Source: a bacterium
GTDB lineage: Bacteria > Bacillota > Bacilli > Lactobacillales > Streptococcaceae
Length of the DNA: 50,739 bases
Assembly (NCBI GenBank): GCA_905221115.1
Contig: CAJNBX010000012.1
Span: forward strand, 1 to 50,739
Direction of reading: 5' to 3'
Below the pieces are notes generated by a model, which saw only the letters and a list, made by a program, of their open reading frames with translations, ran no database searches and was not told the DNA's origin. This document shows, piece by piece, positions 20,585 through 30,261 of this stretch. Positions within the stretch are counted from its first letter, which is position 1. The number at the start of each line of letters is the position of its first letter. The translations under genes and the position numbers were made by a program.

Positions 20585-21876
20585 GTAAAGAAAATCCCTT
20601 AAGCCATCATGAGCAGTTGCGTTATGACTATCTACTTAAGAATATTCACTACCTCAATGAGCGAGAGAAAAAGGAATTTGCTTATTTGCAAGACAAATTA
20701 AATAGGGCAAGTAGTGACGCTCCCTCAGAAAGTCAGGAATTGACAGAGGATTATAGAAAGACAAGTGCTAACACTTCGATTCCTTCTTATAATAGCCGTA
20801 GTCGTTCTGAGAGATACCAGAAAATCAATTCTCTTCCAAAGAAAAAAACTAAAAAGCGGAAGCTACGTTGGGGGCGCATTTTCGCAGGTTTACTGGCTAT
20901 CTTAGTTTGTCTAGCCTTAGGTATGATTTTTATGTTTTTAAAAGGTTACACCAATGCTAATCCAGATAAAAATGTCAATGCCAGGGCAGCTCAAGTAGAA
21001 GTTTTTAATGGTCAAGATACCAGAGATGGAGTTAATATTTTGATCATGGGTACAGATGGGCGAATCGGTCAAAATAGTGCTGAGACGCGAACGGACTCTA
21101 TTATGGTATTAAATGTTGGCGGCTCAGATAAGAAAATTAAGCTGGTCAGCTTCATGCGTGACAATTTGGTCTATATAGATGGTTACAGTCAAGTCATTAA
21201 CGGTAGAAAACAGACGGATAACAAGTTAAACGTAGCCTATGAGTTAGGAGAACAAGAGGGGCAAAAAGGGGCAGAAATGGTTCGCCAAGTCTTGAAAGAT
21301 AATTTTGATTTGGACATTAAGTACTATGCCTTGGTCGATTTTCAGGCCTTCGCTACAGCGATTGACACACTTTTCCCTGATGGGGTGACAATTGATGCTC
21401 AATTTTCAACATTGAATGGGCGTCCACTAACAGAAGCTACAGTCGGAGATGATTTACACGCTACTGAGACTGAGTCTCCAACCCAAACCATCAAAGTCGG
21501 AAAACAGCAGATGAATGGCTCGACCCTGCTCAATTATGCTCGTTTCCGTGATGATGATGAGGCGGATTACGGTCGTACCAAAAGACAGCAACAAGTACTG
21601 ACAGCAGTTCTTCAGCAAATCAAAGATCCAACCAAGCTCTTTACAGGCTCAGAGGCACTGGGCAAGGTATTCGCAATGACCTCAACGAATGTTCCTTATA
21701 CCTTCCTGTTAACAAATGGCTTGTCTTTCCTAGACGGAGTTCAAAATGGTATTGAAAAATTGACGATTCCAGAACTGGGTGACTGGGTAGATGCCTATGA
21801 TGTTTATGGAGGTTTGGGCTTGCTGGTCGATCAAAACAAATATCAGAATAAATTGTCTCAGATGGGTTTGAGATAA
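20581..21876 (+). CDS. LytR-CpsA-Psr (LCP) cell-wall ligase
   Basis: Membrane-anchored LCP phosphotransferase that attaches polyprenyl-linked teichoic acid or other glycans to peptidoglycan. A basic cytoplasmic N-terminus (about 1-98) and one TM (about 99-120) precede the LCP domain (about 150-350). LCP landmarks: NILIMGTDGR, ETRTDSIMVLNV, SFMRDNLVYI and NYARFRDDDEADYGRTKRQQ. It overlaps pheA (ATGA), so aromatic synthesis and wall assembly share a transcript. licD3 and the other teichoic-acid genes begin 125 bp further on. It corresponds to the gene often called psr in pneumococcal genomes. Confidence 0.9.
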   Translation: MSKENPLSHHEQLRYDYLLKNIHYLNEREKKEFAYLQDKLNRASSDAPSESQELTEDYRKTSANTSIPSYNSRSRSERYQKINSLPKKKTKKRKLRWGRIFAGLLAILVCLALGMIFMFLKGYTNANPDKNVNARAAQVEVFNGQDTRDGVNILIMGTDGRIGQNSAETRTDSIMVLNVGGSDKKIKLVSFMRDNLVYIDGYSQVINGRKQTDNKLNVAYELGEQEGQKGAEMVRQVLKDNFDLDIKYYALVDFQAFATAIDTLFPDGVTIDAQFSTLNGRPLTEATVGDDLHATETESPTQTIKVGKQQMNGSTLLNYARFRDDDEADYGRTKRQQQVLTAVLQQIKDPTKLFTGSEALGKVFAMTSTNVPYTFLLTNGLSFLDGVQNGIEKLTIPELGDWVDAYDVYGGLGLLVDQNKYQNKLSQMGLR

Positions 21877-21886
21877 GATAAGACAG

Positions 21887-21937
21887 AAAAATCAAAGTTT
21901 GAAGGCTATTTGGATAGCAGTCAGGTTTTGATTTTTT
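21887..21937 (+). terminator. Terminator after the LCP gene
   Basis: Outer stem AAAAATCAAA with TTTGATTTTT, enclosing an inner hairpin GCTAT/ATAGC, and ending in a T-run. It may act in both directions. Confidence 0.6.
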
Positions 21938-21969
21938 ACAGTCTGCAATAGATTTTCATCCCTTATTTG

Positions 21970-21978
21970 TGGTATAAT
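21970..21978 (+). promoter_or_regulatory. licD3/tar operon promoter
   Basis: Extended -10 TGG-TATAAT 24 bp before licD3; no good -35. Confidence 0.6.
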
Positions 21979-22001
21979 GGAACGATACGATAGAAAGAAT
22001 A

Positions 22002-22847
22002 ATGAACAATATGACTGATTTAAAAGCAATTCAGGCTCGTAGTCTGGAGATGGCTGAATATTTTGTGGGCTTTTGCAAGGAACATGATTTACTTTGTTAT
22101 CTCTGTGGAGGAGGTGCTATTGGTGCCCTTCGAAACAAGGGATTTATTCCTTGGGACGACGACCTAGACTTTTTTATGCCCCGTAAAGATTATGAGAAAT
22201 TAGCAGAATTATGGCCTCGTTATGCAGATGAGCGTTATTTCTTGTCGAAGAGTAACAAGGATTTTGTCGACCGCAATCTTTTTATTACCATTCGTGACAA
22301 GGAAACGACCTGTATCAAACCTTATCAGCAGGATTTAGAATTGCCACATGGTTTGGCCTTGGATGTGTTGCCTTTGGATTATTATCCGAAAAATCCAGCT
22401 GAGCGGAAGAAACAGGTTCGCTGGGCCTTGATTTATTCACTCTTTTGTGCGCAAACTATTCCAGAAAAACATGGCGCACTTATGAAGTGGGGAAGCCGTA
22501 TTTTACTGGGGTTGACTCCAAAATCTCTCCGTTATCGCATTTGGAAAAAAGCTGAGAAAGAAATGACCAAGTATAGTCTGGATGAGAGCGATGGAATCAC
22601 GGAATTATGCTCGGGTCCTGGCTATATGAGAAACAAGTACCTAATCGCATCCTTTGAAGATAATCTCTTCTTGCCATTTGAAGTAACAGAGATGCCTATT
22701 CCAGTTGGCTACGATGCCTATCTCAGCACAGCTTTTGGCGATTATATGACTCCTCCGCCAGCAGATAAACAGCTACCGCATCATGATGCTGTCATCGCTG
22801 ATATGGATAAGTCTTATACAGAATACAAGGGAGAATATGGTGGCTAA
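22002..22847 (+). CDS. licD3: LicD-family phosphotransferase (LicD3-type)
   Basis: Nucleotidyltransferase-fold enzyme of the LicD family, which transfers phosphocholine or a similar group from a CDP donor to a glycan. The 281 residues contain GGGAIGALRNKGFIPWDDD followed by LDFFMPRKDYEKL, the metal-binding signature. The C-terminal FGDYMTPPP is the usual family end. Located directly after the LCP gene and before two glycosyltransferases and the polymerase, it matches the position of licD3 in pneumococcal genomes as I recall. It shares only the family core with the other two LicD proteins here. Acceptor unknown. Confidence 0.85.
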   Translation: MNNMTDLKAIQARSLEMAEYFVGFCKEHDLLCYLCGGGAIGALRNKGFIPWDDDLDFFMPRKDYEKLAELWPRYADERYFLSKSNKDFVDRNLFITIRDKETTCIKPYQQDLELPHGLALDVLPLDYYPKNPAERKKQVRWALIYSLFCAQTIPEKHGALMKWGSRILLGLTPKSLRYRIWKKAEKEMTKYSLDESDGITELCSGPGYMRNKYLIASFEDNLFLPFEVTEMPIPVGYDAYLSTAFGDYMTPPPADKQLPHHDAVIADMDKSYTEYKGEYGG

Positions 22848-23940
22848 GAAAAAAATCTTATTTTTTATGTGGTCTTTTTCTCTCGGGGGTGGAGCAGAGA
22901 AGATTCTGTCGACAATTGTTTCAAATCTAGATCCAGAAAAGTATGATATTGATATTCTTGAAATGGAACATTTTGATAAGGGATACGAATCTGTTCCCAA
23001 GCATGTACGCATTTTAAAATTCCTTCAGGATTATCGCCAAGCCAGATGGATTCGAGCTCTTTTGTGGAGAATGAGAATTTATTTTCCAAGATTGACTCGT
23101 CGCTTACTTATAAAAGATAACTATGATGTTGAAGTTTCCTTTACCATTATGAATCCCCCACTTTTGTTCTCTAAAAGAAAAGAAGTCAAGAAAATCTCTT
23201 GGATTCATGGCAGTATCGAAGAATTTCTTAAGGATAGTTCAAAAAGAGAATCACATAGACGCCAGTTGGATGCTGCGGATACCATTGTAGGGATTTCAAA
23301 AAAGACCAGCAATTCTATCAAGGAAGTCTATCCAGACTATGCTTCGAAATTACGGACAGTTTACAATGGATATGACTTTAAGACTATTTTAGAAAAATCT
23401 CAAGAGAAGATCGATATCGAGATTGCGCCTCAAAGTATCTGTACTATCGGACGGATTGAGGAAAATAAGGGTTCTGACCGTGTGGTGGAAGTGATACGAT
23501 TATTACACCAAGAGGGAAAAAACTATCATCTCTATTTTATCGGGGCTGGGGATATGGAAGAGGAACTGAAAAAACGCGTCAAAGAGTATGGGCTTGAGGA
23601 CTATGTACATTTCCTTGGTTATCAAAAAAATCCTTATCAGTATTTATCTCAGATGAAAGTTCTCTTGTCTATGTCTAAGCAAGAAGGTTTTCCTGGTGTT
23701 TATGTGGAATCTTTGAGCCTTGGAATCCCTTTTGTCTCTACGGATGTTGGAGGGGCTGAGGAATTATCCCAAGAAGGAAGATTTGGACAAATCATTGAGA
23801 GCAATCAAGAGGCAGCTCAGGCAATTTCGAACTACATGACTTCTGCTTCAAACTTCGATGTCAATGAGGCTAGCCAATTTGTTCAACAATTTACAATTGC
23901 CAAACAAATCGAACAAGTAGAAAAACTATTAGAGGAGTAG
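22837..23940 (+). CDS. GT4-type glycosyltransferase
   Basis: A 367-residue GT-B fold glycosyltransferase that probably adds a sugar to the lipid-linked teichoic-acid repeat. It shows an N-terminal MVAKKKILFFMWSFSLGGGA, the C-terminal donor-binding TIGRIEENKGSDRVVEVIRL, and the nucleotide-sugar motif EGFPGVYVESLSLGIPFVST. ATG 22837 has GGGAG upstream and overlaps the end of licD3 by 11 bases; an earlier ATG at 22783 has no support. No TM segment is obvious, so it should act at the inner face of the membrane. Sugar donor unknown. Confidence 0.85.
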   Translation: MVAKKKILFFMWSFSLGGGAEKILSTIVSNLDPEKYDIDILEMEHFDKGYESVPKHVRILKFLQDYRQARWIRALLWRMRIYFPRLTRRLLIKDNYDVEVSFTIMNPPLLFSKRKEVKKISWIHGSIEEFLKDSSKRESHRRQLDAADTIVGISKKTSNSIKEVYPDYASKLRTVYNGYDFKTILEKSQEKIDIEIAPQSICTIGRIEENKGSDRVVEVIRLLHQEGKNYHLYFIGAGDMEEELKKRVKEYGLEDYVHFLGYQKNPYQYLSQMKVLLSMSKQEGFPGVYVESLSLGIPFVSTDVGGAEELSQEGRFGQIIESNQEAAQAISNYMTSASNFDVNEASQFVQQFTIAKQIEQVEKLLEE

Positions 23941-23941
23941 C

Positions 23942-24928
23942 ATGGAAACTGCATTAATTAGTGTCATTGTGCCAGTCTATAATGTGGCGCAGTACCTAGA
24001 AAAATCGATAGCTTCCATTCAGAAGCAGACCTATCAGAATCTGGAAATCATTCTTGTTGATGATGGTGCAACAGATGAAAGTGGTCGCTTGTGTGATGCA
24101 ATCGCTGAACAAGATGATAGGGTGTCAGTGCTTCATAAAAAGAATGAAGGTTTGTCGCAAGCACGAAACGATGGAATGAAGCAGGCTCACGGAGATTATC
24201 TGATTTTTATTGACTCAGATGATTATATCCATCCAGAAATGATTCAGAGCTTATATGAGCAATTAATTCAAGAAGATGCGGATGTTTCGAGCTGTGGTGT
24301 CATGAATGTCTATGCTAATGATGAAAGCCCACAGTCAGCCAATCAGGATGTCTATTTTGTCTGTGATTCCCAAACATTTCTGAGGGAATACCTCATAGGT
24401 GAAAAAATACCTGGAACGATCTGCAATAAGCTAATCAAGAGAGAGATTGCAACTGCCCTATCCTTTCCAAAGGGATTGATTTACGAAGATGCCTATTATC
24501 ATTTTGATTTAATCAAGTTGGCTAATAAGTACGTTGTTAATACCAAACCCTATTATTACTATTTCCATAGAGGGGATAGTATTACGACTAAACCCTATGC
24601 AGAGAAGGATTTAGCCTATATTGATATCTACCAAAAGTTTTACAATGAAGTTGTGAAAAACTATCCGGATTTGAAAGAGGTTGCTTTTTTCAGATTGGCC
24701 TATGCATACTTTTTTATTCTGGATAAGATGTTACTAGATGATCAGTATAAACAGTTTGAAGCCTATTCTCAGATTCATCGTTTTTTAAAAGGCCATGCCT
24801 TTACTATTGCTAGGAATCCAATTTTCCGTAAGGGGAGAAGAATTAGTGCTTTGACTCTATTCATAAATATTTCCTTATACCGATTCTTATTACTAAAAAA
24901 TATTGAAAAATCTAAAAAATTACATTAG
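23942..24928 (+). CDS. GT2-type glycosyltransferase
   Basis: A 328-residue GT-A fold (family 2) enzyme. The N-terminus shows ISVIVPVYNVAQYLEKSIAS, EIILVDDGATDES, and the metal-binding DSDDYIHPEMI. The C-terminal third is rich in aromatic residues and ends in a basic stretch near a short hydrophobic segment. It starts 1 base after the previous gene and precedes the polymerase. It probably adds a second sugar of the repeat unit; donor and linkage cannot be read from sequence. Confidence 0.87.
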   Translation: METALISVIVPVYNVAQYLEKSIASIQKQTYQNLEIILVDDGATDESGRLCDAIAEQDDRVSVLHKKNEGLSQARNDGMKQAHGDYLIFIDSDDYIHPEMIQSLYEQLIQEDADVSSCGVMNVYANDESPQSANQDVYFVCDSQTFLREYLIGEKIPGTICNKLIKREIATALSFPKGLIYEDAYYHFDLIKLANKYVVNTKPYYYYFHRGDSITTKPYAEKDLAYIDIYQKFYNEVVKNYPDLKEVAFFRLAYAYFFILDKMLLDDQYKQFEAYSQIHRFLKGHAFTIARNPIFRKGRRISALTLFINISLYRFLLLKNIEKSKKLH

Positions 24929-24943
24929 AACGGGGGTGAGCAA

Positions 24944-26413
24944 GTGATTGATGGAAAACGATTATTATTTAGTTTGACCATAGTCAGTTATGCCTTGACG
25001 CTAGTAAGTGGAATTGTGTATCTGTTTAATAATAACAATGTTAGCTTGCTTTCTACTTTATTGTTCTTACTGGTTAGTAGCTTAATTGCTTGTTGGAATG
25101 ATATCAAGTATTACTTAATCCATTTTATTTTCTTTTTAACTATTTTTGTATTTCTGGTATCAAGGCCGACCATTGATTACTTTAGGGATGGTGCTTTGGA
25201 TACCTATCATCCCATAGCCTATCGTTTTGCCTTTATAGTCGTCATGGTTTCGATATTGGGATTGACCACAGGAGGACTCCTAGCTCGCTATTTTATAGCT
25301 AGAAAGAAAATACAAGTACCGAAGATAGGAAGTTCTCTAAAAGATGTTTATATCAAGCGATTACGCTTTGTATCGCTAGGAGTTTTTCTTCTAACCTATC
25401 CTTTCTATTTCATTCGGTTATTTGAACGGCTCTTGTATCGCTTGCAGACTTCCTATTATGCCTACTATGCAAATTTTGAAAGTAAACTGCCTTATTTTAC
25501 CTACATTTTGTCTACCTTTACGGTCTATGCAATGTGTATGTATCTGGCAACCAAGCCAAAGAAATTGCAGGCAACAGCAGTGCTTGTTTCCTTTATTGCA
25601 GCTAATACCATTCATTTGGCAATCGGGACACGAAATCCCTTTATTTTAAGTATTTTATTTGCTTTTGTTTATTACTTTATGCGCGAGCAAACAGAAAAGG
25701 GAAAATGGATTGGATTTAAAGAAAAGTTAGCGATTTTTGTAGGTTCTCCTATTCTCATGTTAGCGATGGGAATACTCAATTATGTACGAGATAATGTCCA
25801 GGTTTCCCATACAGGTTTCTGGGATATCCTGCTTGATTTTATCTATAAACAAGGAACCAGTTTTGGTGTTTTGGCTAGAGGCTTTCTATTTAACAGTAGC
25901 CTCCCTTACCGAGATTTACGCAATTTTACTTTTGGTCCTGTTATTGATTATTTTGCAAGGGGAAGTTTAGGGGCCATTTTCGGAGGAAAAGCCTTTGAAC
26001 ATACAACCAATAGTGTGGAACTAGCTATTGATAGTAATAGTTATGCCCACAATCTATCCTATCTTGTCTTGAACAAGGAATACTTGAAAGGACATGGTAT
26101 TGGAAGTAGCTATATTATGGAGTTGTATACCGACTATGGTATGATAGGAGTCTTTCTACTTAGTCTCTTGCTAGGTATGTTATTCATAGCCATGCTGCAA
26201 GTAGCCTATCGTTCAAGAACAATCCTATTTGCCTTGTCCCTACTCATCTTGAATAATTTATTCTTTATGCCAAGAAGTAGCTTTTCAGAAAGTTTCTTCA
26301 ATTTATTTACAATGCAATTCTGGGGAATTGTTCTTGTGATTATATTCGTAGCGAAAATGCTTACAAAGGAAAACCAGTATCTACTAAACAAAGGAGAAAA
26401 AAATCATGTTTGA
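24944..26413 (+). CDS. tarP: Polytopic repeat-unit polymerase (TarP-like)
   Basis: A 489-residue integral membrane protein with about 11-12 hydrophobic segments and a long loop, the pattern of Wzy/O-antigen-type polymerases. It would join lipid-linked repeats into teichoic-acid chains at the outer face. The start is GTG 24944 (MIDGKRLLFSL) behind GGGGGTGAG. It carries a motif-like RGSLGAIFGGKAFEHTTNS. In pneumococci the gene at this spot, between two glycosyltransferases and a Wzz-like gene, is predicted to be the teichoic-acid polymerase TarP. That name rests on position and topology only. It overlaps the next gene by 8 bases. Confidence 0.75.
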   Translation: MIDGKRLLFSLTIVSYALTLVSGIVYLFNNNNVSLLSTLLFLLVSSLIACWNDIKYYLIHFIFFLTIFVFLVSRPTIDYFRDGALDTYHPIAYRFAFIVVMVSILGLTTGGLLARYFIARKKIQVPKIGSSLKDVYIKRLRFVSLGVFLLTYPFYFIRLFERLLYRLQTSYYAYYANFESKLPYFTYILSTFTVYAMCMYLATKPKKLQATAVLVSFIAANTIHLAIGTRNPFILSILFAFVYYFMREQTEKGKWIGFKEKLAIFVGSPILMLAMGILNYVRDNVQVSHTGFWDILLDFIYKQGTSFGVLARGFLFNSSLPYRDLRNFTFGPVIDYFARGSLGAIFGGKAFEHTTNSVELAIDSNSYAHNLSYLVLNKEYLKGHGIGSSYIMELYTDYGMIGVFLLSLLLGMLFIAMLQVAYRSRTILFALSLLILNNLFFMPRSSFSESFFNLFTMQFWGIVLVIIFVAKMLTKENQYLLNKGEKNHV

Positions 26414-27440
26414 ACATTATTCAGTAGCTGATTTGTTTGCAAATCTATACAAAAAACGAAAAGCAAATATTCTAGCTCTTATCGCTTTATTTGCTATCAT
26501 TGCTGTACCATTTACAATTAAAGCAGTTAAGAATAAAAATACTGTCAAAGACACAACAAGTTATTCAACTTATATCAGCTATAAAATTACACCTCCGGAA
26601 GATTCAGCCAAAACGATTTTGAATCATCAAATTGGTGGGTATAGTGATTTCTATGGGAAATTAATTGAAGGGAATTTAAATGGAGCTTATCTTTTCAATG
26701 ATGTAGAACCGAGTGAGTTGAAAAAAATTGCCAGTGAATTGGATACGACAGAGTCAACCTTGAAAAATTCTACAAGCGACTATTGGTGGAAAAAATTGAC
26801 CGTCTATTATATGATTGACGATGCAGGGGTTGGTGTGAAAATTTTGACACCAAGTAAAGATGCTAATGACTTGTTGGAGCGAAAAATTGATGGATTGATT
26901 GAGAAATTTAAACACACTTATGCAAATGTAAAAATTGAAAAATTGGAAACCATCAATTCTAAAGAATTGAATGCAAATGGTGAGACAGCGCTTGGATTAA
27001 ACGTCAAGAATTTGATTCTTCGTTTAGCTGTTATTGGAGTAGTCTGTGTGATTTTGGTTGTGATGGGAAATGTATTGATTTATCTCTTTAATCCAACAAT
27101 CAATAGAGCAGGTGATTTTTCTCAGTATCAAATTGATTTTGTAACAGAGATTACAACAATTGCTAATCTAGCAGATATTCTATCATACAAAAATGCTGGA
27201 CAAGAATTGACTATTGTTAGCTCAAATAAAGCTATTCTAGATAAATTAAAACAAAATCAAGAGACTTTGAAAGGAATGCATTTTGTAGATTTACAAGATG
27301 TACCATCTCTTTTAGAAAGAGATACAGTCCTTCTTGTTGAAGAATACGGAGTGACTCGTTATAAGAAATTTGAACAAAGTCTTCAAATTCTTCGAAACTT
27401 AAATCGTTCTATCCTCGGTGTAGCAACCTTTAAATTATAA
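26406..27440 (+). CDS. Wzz-like two-TM membrane protein, teichoic-acid locus
   Basis: A 344-residue protein with one TM near residues 21-40, an extracytoplasmic region of about 155 residues rich in Lys/Asp/Thr, and a second TM near 198-222. A cytoplasmic part follows (about 225-344). The topology resembles polysaccharide co-polymerases (Wzz/Wzd) that set chain length. The cytoplasmic part has a Rossmann-like alternation but no Walker motif, so it is not a kinase. The overlap with the polymerase gene supports a joint role, perhaps as a polymerase partner. It ends the tar operon; IS1167 debris begins 48 bp later. Confidence 0.7.
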   Translation: MFEHYSVADLFANLYKKRKANILALIALFAIIAVPFTIKAVKNKNTVKDTTSYSTYISYKITPPEDSAKTILNHQIGGYSDFYGKLIEGNLNGAYLFNDVEPSELKKIASELDTTESTLKNSTSDYWWKKLTVYYMIDDAGVGVKILTPSKDANDLLERKIDGLIEKFKHTYANVKIEKLETINSKELNANGETALGLNVKNLILRLAVIGVVCVILVVMGNVLIYLFNPTINRAGDFSQYQIDFVTEITTIANLADILSYKNAGQELTIVSSNKAILDKLKQNQETLKGMHFVDLQDVPSLLERDTVLLVEEYGVTRYKKFEQSLQILRNLNRSILGVATFKL

Positions 27441-27488
27441 GCATCCTGATACATTGTGTCTTTAAAGTTGGCGAAGAGTCGATTTTGA

Positions 27489-27553
27489 GGCTCTATAATA
27501 TTTGTAGTGGGTACCCTACCTATAATATTATGGAGTCTATTTTGTTGTCTTGT
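27489..27553 (+). mobile_element. IS1167 right-end fragment, inverted relative to the other copies
   Basis: GGCTCTATAATATTTGTAGT, continuing GGGT, then GGAGTCTATTTTGTTGT. It matches the right end of the copy at 38635-40049 read inward on the opposite strand. Only about 65 bp remain; the transposase is gone. Confidence 0.75.
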
Positions 27554-27813
27554 TAGAAGATGGTAGTCACGGAGAGTCCTCTAGTAAAGAATATCAACAA
27601 ATCCGTTAGATTCTCAATTCAAAGATTACTTAAAAGTTAATTGAAAAGACTTCTATGAAAGATATAAATCATAAACTTTCAATCTTATTATAATTATCGT
27701 ACTGTAACTAAATAATTAAGACTTAATAATTTTTGTATTTTCAATCCCAATTGGAGTTTTTGCTTTTTAAACGATATATTTGTCCTTGGTTAAAGTTCAA
27801 TAAATTTTATTTG

Positions 27814-27858
27814 AAATCCTCAAAAAATTAGTTTTTAATCTTAAGTTTTTGAGGATTT
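27814..27858. repeat. Inverted repeat upstream of tacF
   Basis: Perfect 13-bp arms AAATCCTCAAAAA and TTTTTGAGGATTT around a 19-nt loop. It has no clean T-run after the second arm on the plus strand, so its role as a terminator is doubtful. Confidence 0.5.
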
Positions 27859-27931
27859 GAGTTCCTAAAAATTTTTTAAAATAATTAAAGACTAGTTGTT
27901 GAAAACAAAAGAGTTATTTTAACTAACTTTA

Positions 27932-27940
27932 TGATATAAT
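27932..27940 (+). promoter_or_regulatory. tacF promoter (extended -10)
   Basis: TGA-TATAAT 19 bp before ATG 27960; GAGG at 27948-27951 is the ribosome site. Confidence 0.6.
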
Positions 27941-27959
27941 GAAAAACGAGGTAAATTGA

Positions 27960-29447
27960 ATGAAAAGTATAAAATTAAATGCTCTATCTTACATGGGAAT
28001 TCGTGTCTTGAATATTATTTTTCCCATCTTAACTGGTACCTACGTCGCGCGTCTCTTGGACCGAACTGACTATGGTTACTTCAACTCAGTTGACACTATT
28101 TTGTCATTTTTCTTGCCCTTTGCGACTTATGGGGTCTATAACTACGGTTTACGGGCCATCAGTAATGTCAAGGATAACAAAAAAGATCTGAATAGAACCT
28201 TCTCTAGTCTTTTTTATTTGTGCATAGCTTGTACAATTTTGACTACTGCTGTCTATATCCTAGCTTATCCTCTCTTCTTTACTGATAATCCAATCGTCAA
28301 AAAAGTCTACCTTGTTATGGGGATTCAGCTCATTGCCCAGATTTTTTCAATCGAGTGGGTCAATGAAGCTCTGGAAAATTACAGTTTTCTCTTTTACAAG
28401 ACTGCCTTCATCCGTATCCTGATGCTGGTCTCTATTTTCCTGTTTGTCAAAAATGAACACGATATTGTTGTCTATACACTTGTGATGAGTTTATCGACAC
28501 TGATTAACTATCTGATTAGTTATTTTTGGATTAAAAGAGACATTAAGCTTGTTAAGATTCACATAAGTGATTTTAAACCGCTCTTTCTCCCTCTAACAGC
28601 CATGTTAGTCTTTGCAAATGCCAATATGCTCTTCACTTTTTTGGATCGTCTCTTCCTCGTTAAAACAGGGATTGATGTCAACGTTAGTTACTATACCATG
28701 GCTCAACGAATTGTGACCGTTATAGCTGGGGTTGTAACAGGAGCTATCGGAGTGAGTGTGCCTCGTCTCAGTTACTATTTGGGTAAAGGAGACAAAGAAG
28801 CCTATGTTTCTCTGGTTAACAGAGGAAGTCGAATCTTTAACTTCTTTATCATTCCACTCAGTTTCGGACTCATGGTTTTAGGACCAAATGCTATCCTACT
28901 TTATGGTAGTGAAAAATATATCGGAGGCGGTATCTTAACCTCTCTCTTCGCTTTTCGTACGATCATCCTGGCACTTGATACCATTCTTGGTTCCCAAATT
29001 CTCTTTACAAATGGCTATGAAAAACGAATCACAGTCTACACAGTCTTTGCAGGATTGCTCAATTTGGGCTTAAATAGTCTCCTCTTTTTCAACCATATCG
29101 TGGCTCCTGAATACTACTTACTGACAACTATGCTATCAGAGGCCTCTCTGCTTGTTTTCTATATCATTTTCATCCATAGAAAACAGCTCATCCACTTAGG
29201 ACATATCTTTAGCTATACTGTTCGATACTCGCTCTTTTCACTTTCCTTTGTAGGAATTTATTTCCTGATTAATTTCTTGTATCCTGTGGATATGGTCATT
29301 AATTTGCCATTTTTGATTAATACTGGTTTGATTGTCTTGCTATCAGCCATCTCTTATATTGGTCTACTTGTCTTCACCAAAGATAGCATTTTCTATGAAT
29401 TTTTAAACCATGTCCTAGCCTTAAAAAATAAATTCAAAAGATCATAG
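27960..29447 (+). CDS. tacF: Teichoic-acid repeat-unit flippase
   Basis: A 495-residue polytopic Wzx/MATE-like flippase with about 14 TMs, expected to move the lipid-linked, phosphocholine-bearing repeat unit across the membrane. It begins MKSIKLNALSYMGIRVLNI, then IFPILTGTYVARLLDRTDYG, and agrees closely with pneumococcal TacF as I remember it. The following two licD genes give the tacF-licD1-licD2 order of the known lic2 operon. In pneumococcus TacF is thought to prefer choline-bearing units, and tacF mutations can give choline independence. It is intact and has its own promoter. A dead paralogue lies at 40040-41518. Confidence 0.88.
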   Translation: MKSIKLNALSYMGIRVLNIIFPILTGTYVARLLDRTDYGYFNSVDTILSFFLPFATYGVYNYGLRAISNVKDNKKDLNRTFSSLFYLCIACTILTTAVYILAYPLFFTDNPIVKKVYLVMGIQLIAQIFSIEWVNEALENYSFLFYKTAFIRILMLVSIFLFVKNEHDIVVYTLVMSLSTLINYLISYFWIKRDIKLVKIHISDFKPLFLPLTAMLVFANANMLFTFLDRLFLVKTGIDVNVSYYTMAQRIVTVIAGVVTGAIGVSVPRLSYYLGKGDKEAYVSLVNRGSRIFNFFIIPLSFGLMVLGPNAILLYGSEKYIGGGILTSLFAFRTIILALDTILGSQILFTNGYEKRITVYTVFAGLLNLGLNSLLFFNHIVAPEYYLLTTMLSEASLLVFYIIFIHRKQLIHLGHIFSYTVRYSLFSLSFVGIYFLINFLYPVDMVINLPFLINTGLIVLLSAISYIGLLVFTKDSIFYEFLNHVLALKNKFKRS

Positions 29448-29456
29448 GAGTTTAGA

Positions 29457-30260
29457 ATGAAACAACTAACCATTGAAGATGCCAAACAGATTGAATTAGA
29501 AATTTTGGATTATATTGATACTCTCTGTAAAAAGCACAATATCAACTATATTATTAACTACGGTACTCTGATTGGGGCAGTTCGACATCAGGGCTTTATT
29601 CCTTGGGACGACGATATTGATCTGTCCATGCCTCGAGAAGACTACCAACGATTTATAAACATTTTTCAAAAGGAAAAAAGTAAATACAAACTTTTATCCT
29701 TAGAAACAGATAAGAACTACTTTAACAACTTTATCAAAATAACAGATAGTACAACTAAAATTATTGATACTCGGAATACAAAAACCTATGAGTCTGGTGT
29801 TTTTATCGATATTTTCCCTATGGATCGCTTTGATGATCCTAAGGTCATTGATATTTGTTATAAGCTGGAAAGCTTCAAACTTCTGTCTTTCAGCAAACAT
29901 AAAAATATTGTCTATAAAGATAGCCTTTTAAAAGATTGGATACGAACAGCCTTTTGGTTGCTCCTTCGACCTGTTTCTCCTCGTTATTTTGCAAATAAAA
30001 TCGAGAAAGAAATTCAAAAATATAGTCGTGATAATGGGCAGTATATGGCTTTTATCCCTTCTAAATCTAAGGAAAAGGAAGTCTTCCCAAGTGGTACCTT
30101 TGATAAAACAATCGATCTCCCATTTGAGAATTTAAGCCTTCCAGCACCTGAAAAATTTGATACTATTTTGACACAATTTTATGGAGATTATATGACCCTA
30201 CCACCAGAAGAAAAACGCTTCTACAGTCATGAATTTCACGCTTATAAATTGGAGGATTAG
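29457..30260 (+). CDS. licD1: Phosphocholine transferase LicD1
   Basis: A 267-residue LicD-family enzyme that moves phosphocholine from CDP-choline onto a sugar of the teichoic-acid repeat. The signature YGTLIGAVRHQGFIPWDDD continues as IDLSMPREDYQRF. IDIFPMDRFDD marks the middle, and YGDYMTLPPEE closes the domain. The sequence and its place after tacF match pneumococcal LicD1 as I recall it. AGGAG precedes ATG 29457; licD2 starts 1 base after its stop. Confidence 0.88.
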   Translation: MKQLTIEDAKQIELEILDYIDTLCKKHNINYIINYGTLIGAVRHQGFIPWDDDIDLSMPREDYQRFINIFQKEKSKYKLLSLETDKNYFNNFIKITDSTTKIIDTRNTKTYESGVFIDIFPMDRFDDPKVIDICYKLESFKLLSFSKHKNIVYKDSLLKDWIRTAFWLLLRPVSPRYFANKIEKEIQKYSRDNGQYMAFIPSKSKEKEVFPSGTFDKTIDLPFENLSLPAPEKFDTILTQFYGDYMTLPPEEKRFYSHEFHAYKLED

Positions 30261-30261
30261 G

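Larger units (their letters stand above)
27441..27959. other. Non-coding junction between the tar operon and tacF
   Basis: No ORF or known RNA. It holds an IS1167 end fragment (27489-27553), a 13-bp inverted repeat (27814-27858) and the tacF promoter. The rest is AT-rich with nothing recognisable. This is the left border of the accessory block. Confidence 0.6.

Noticed and set aside
27814..27858. Riboswitch or T-box in front of tacF
   Set aside because: Only a simple AT-rich inverted repeat; no conserved leader motifs, and it lies upstream of the promoter.
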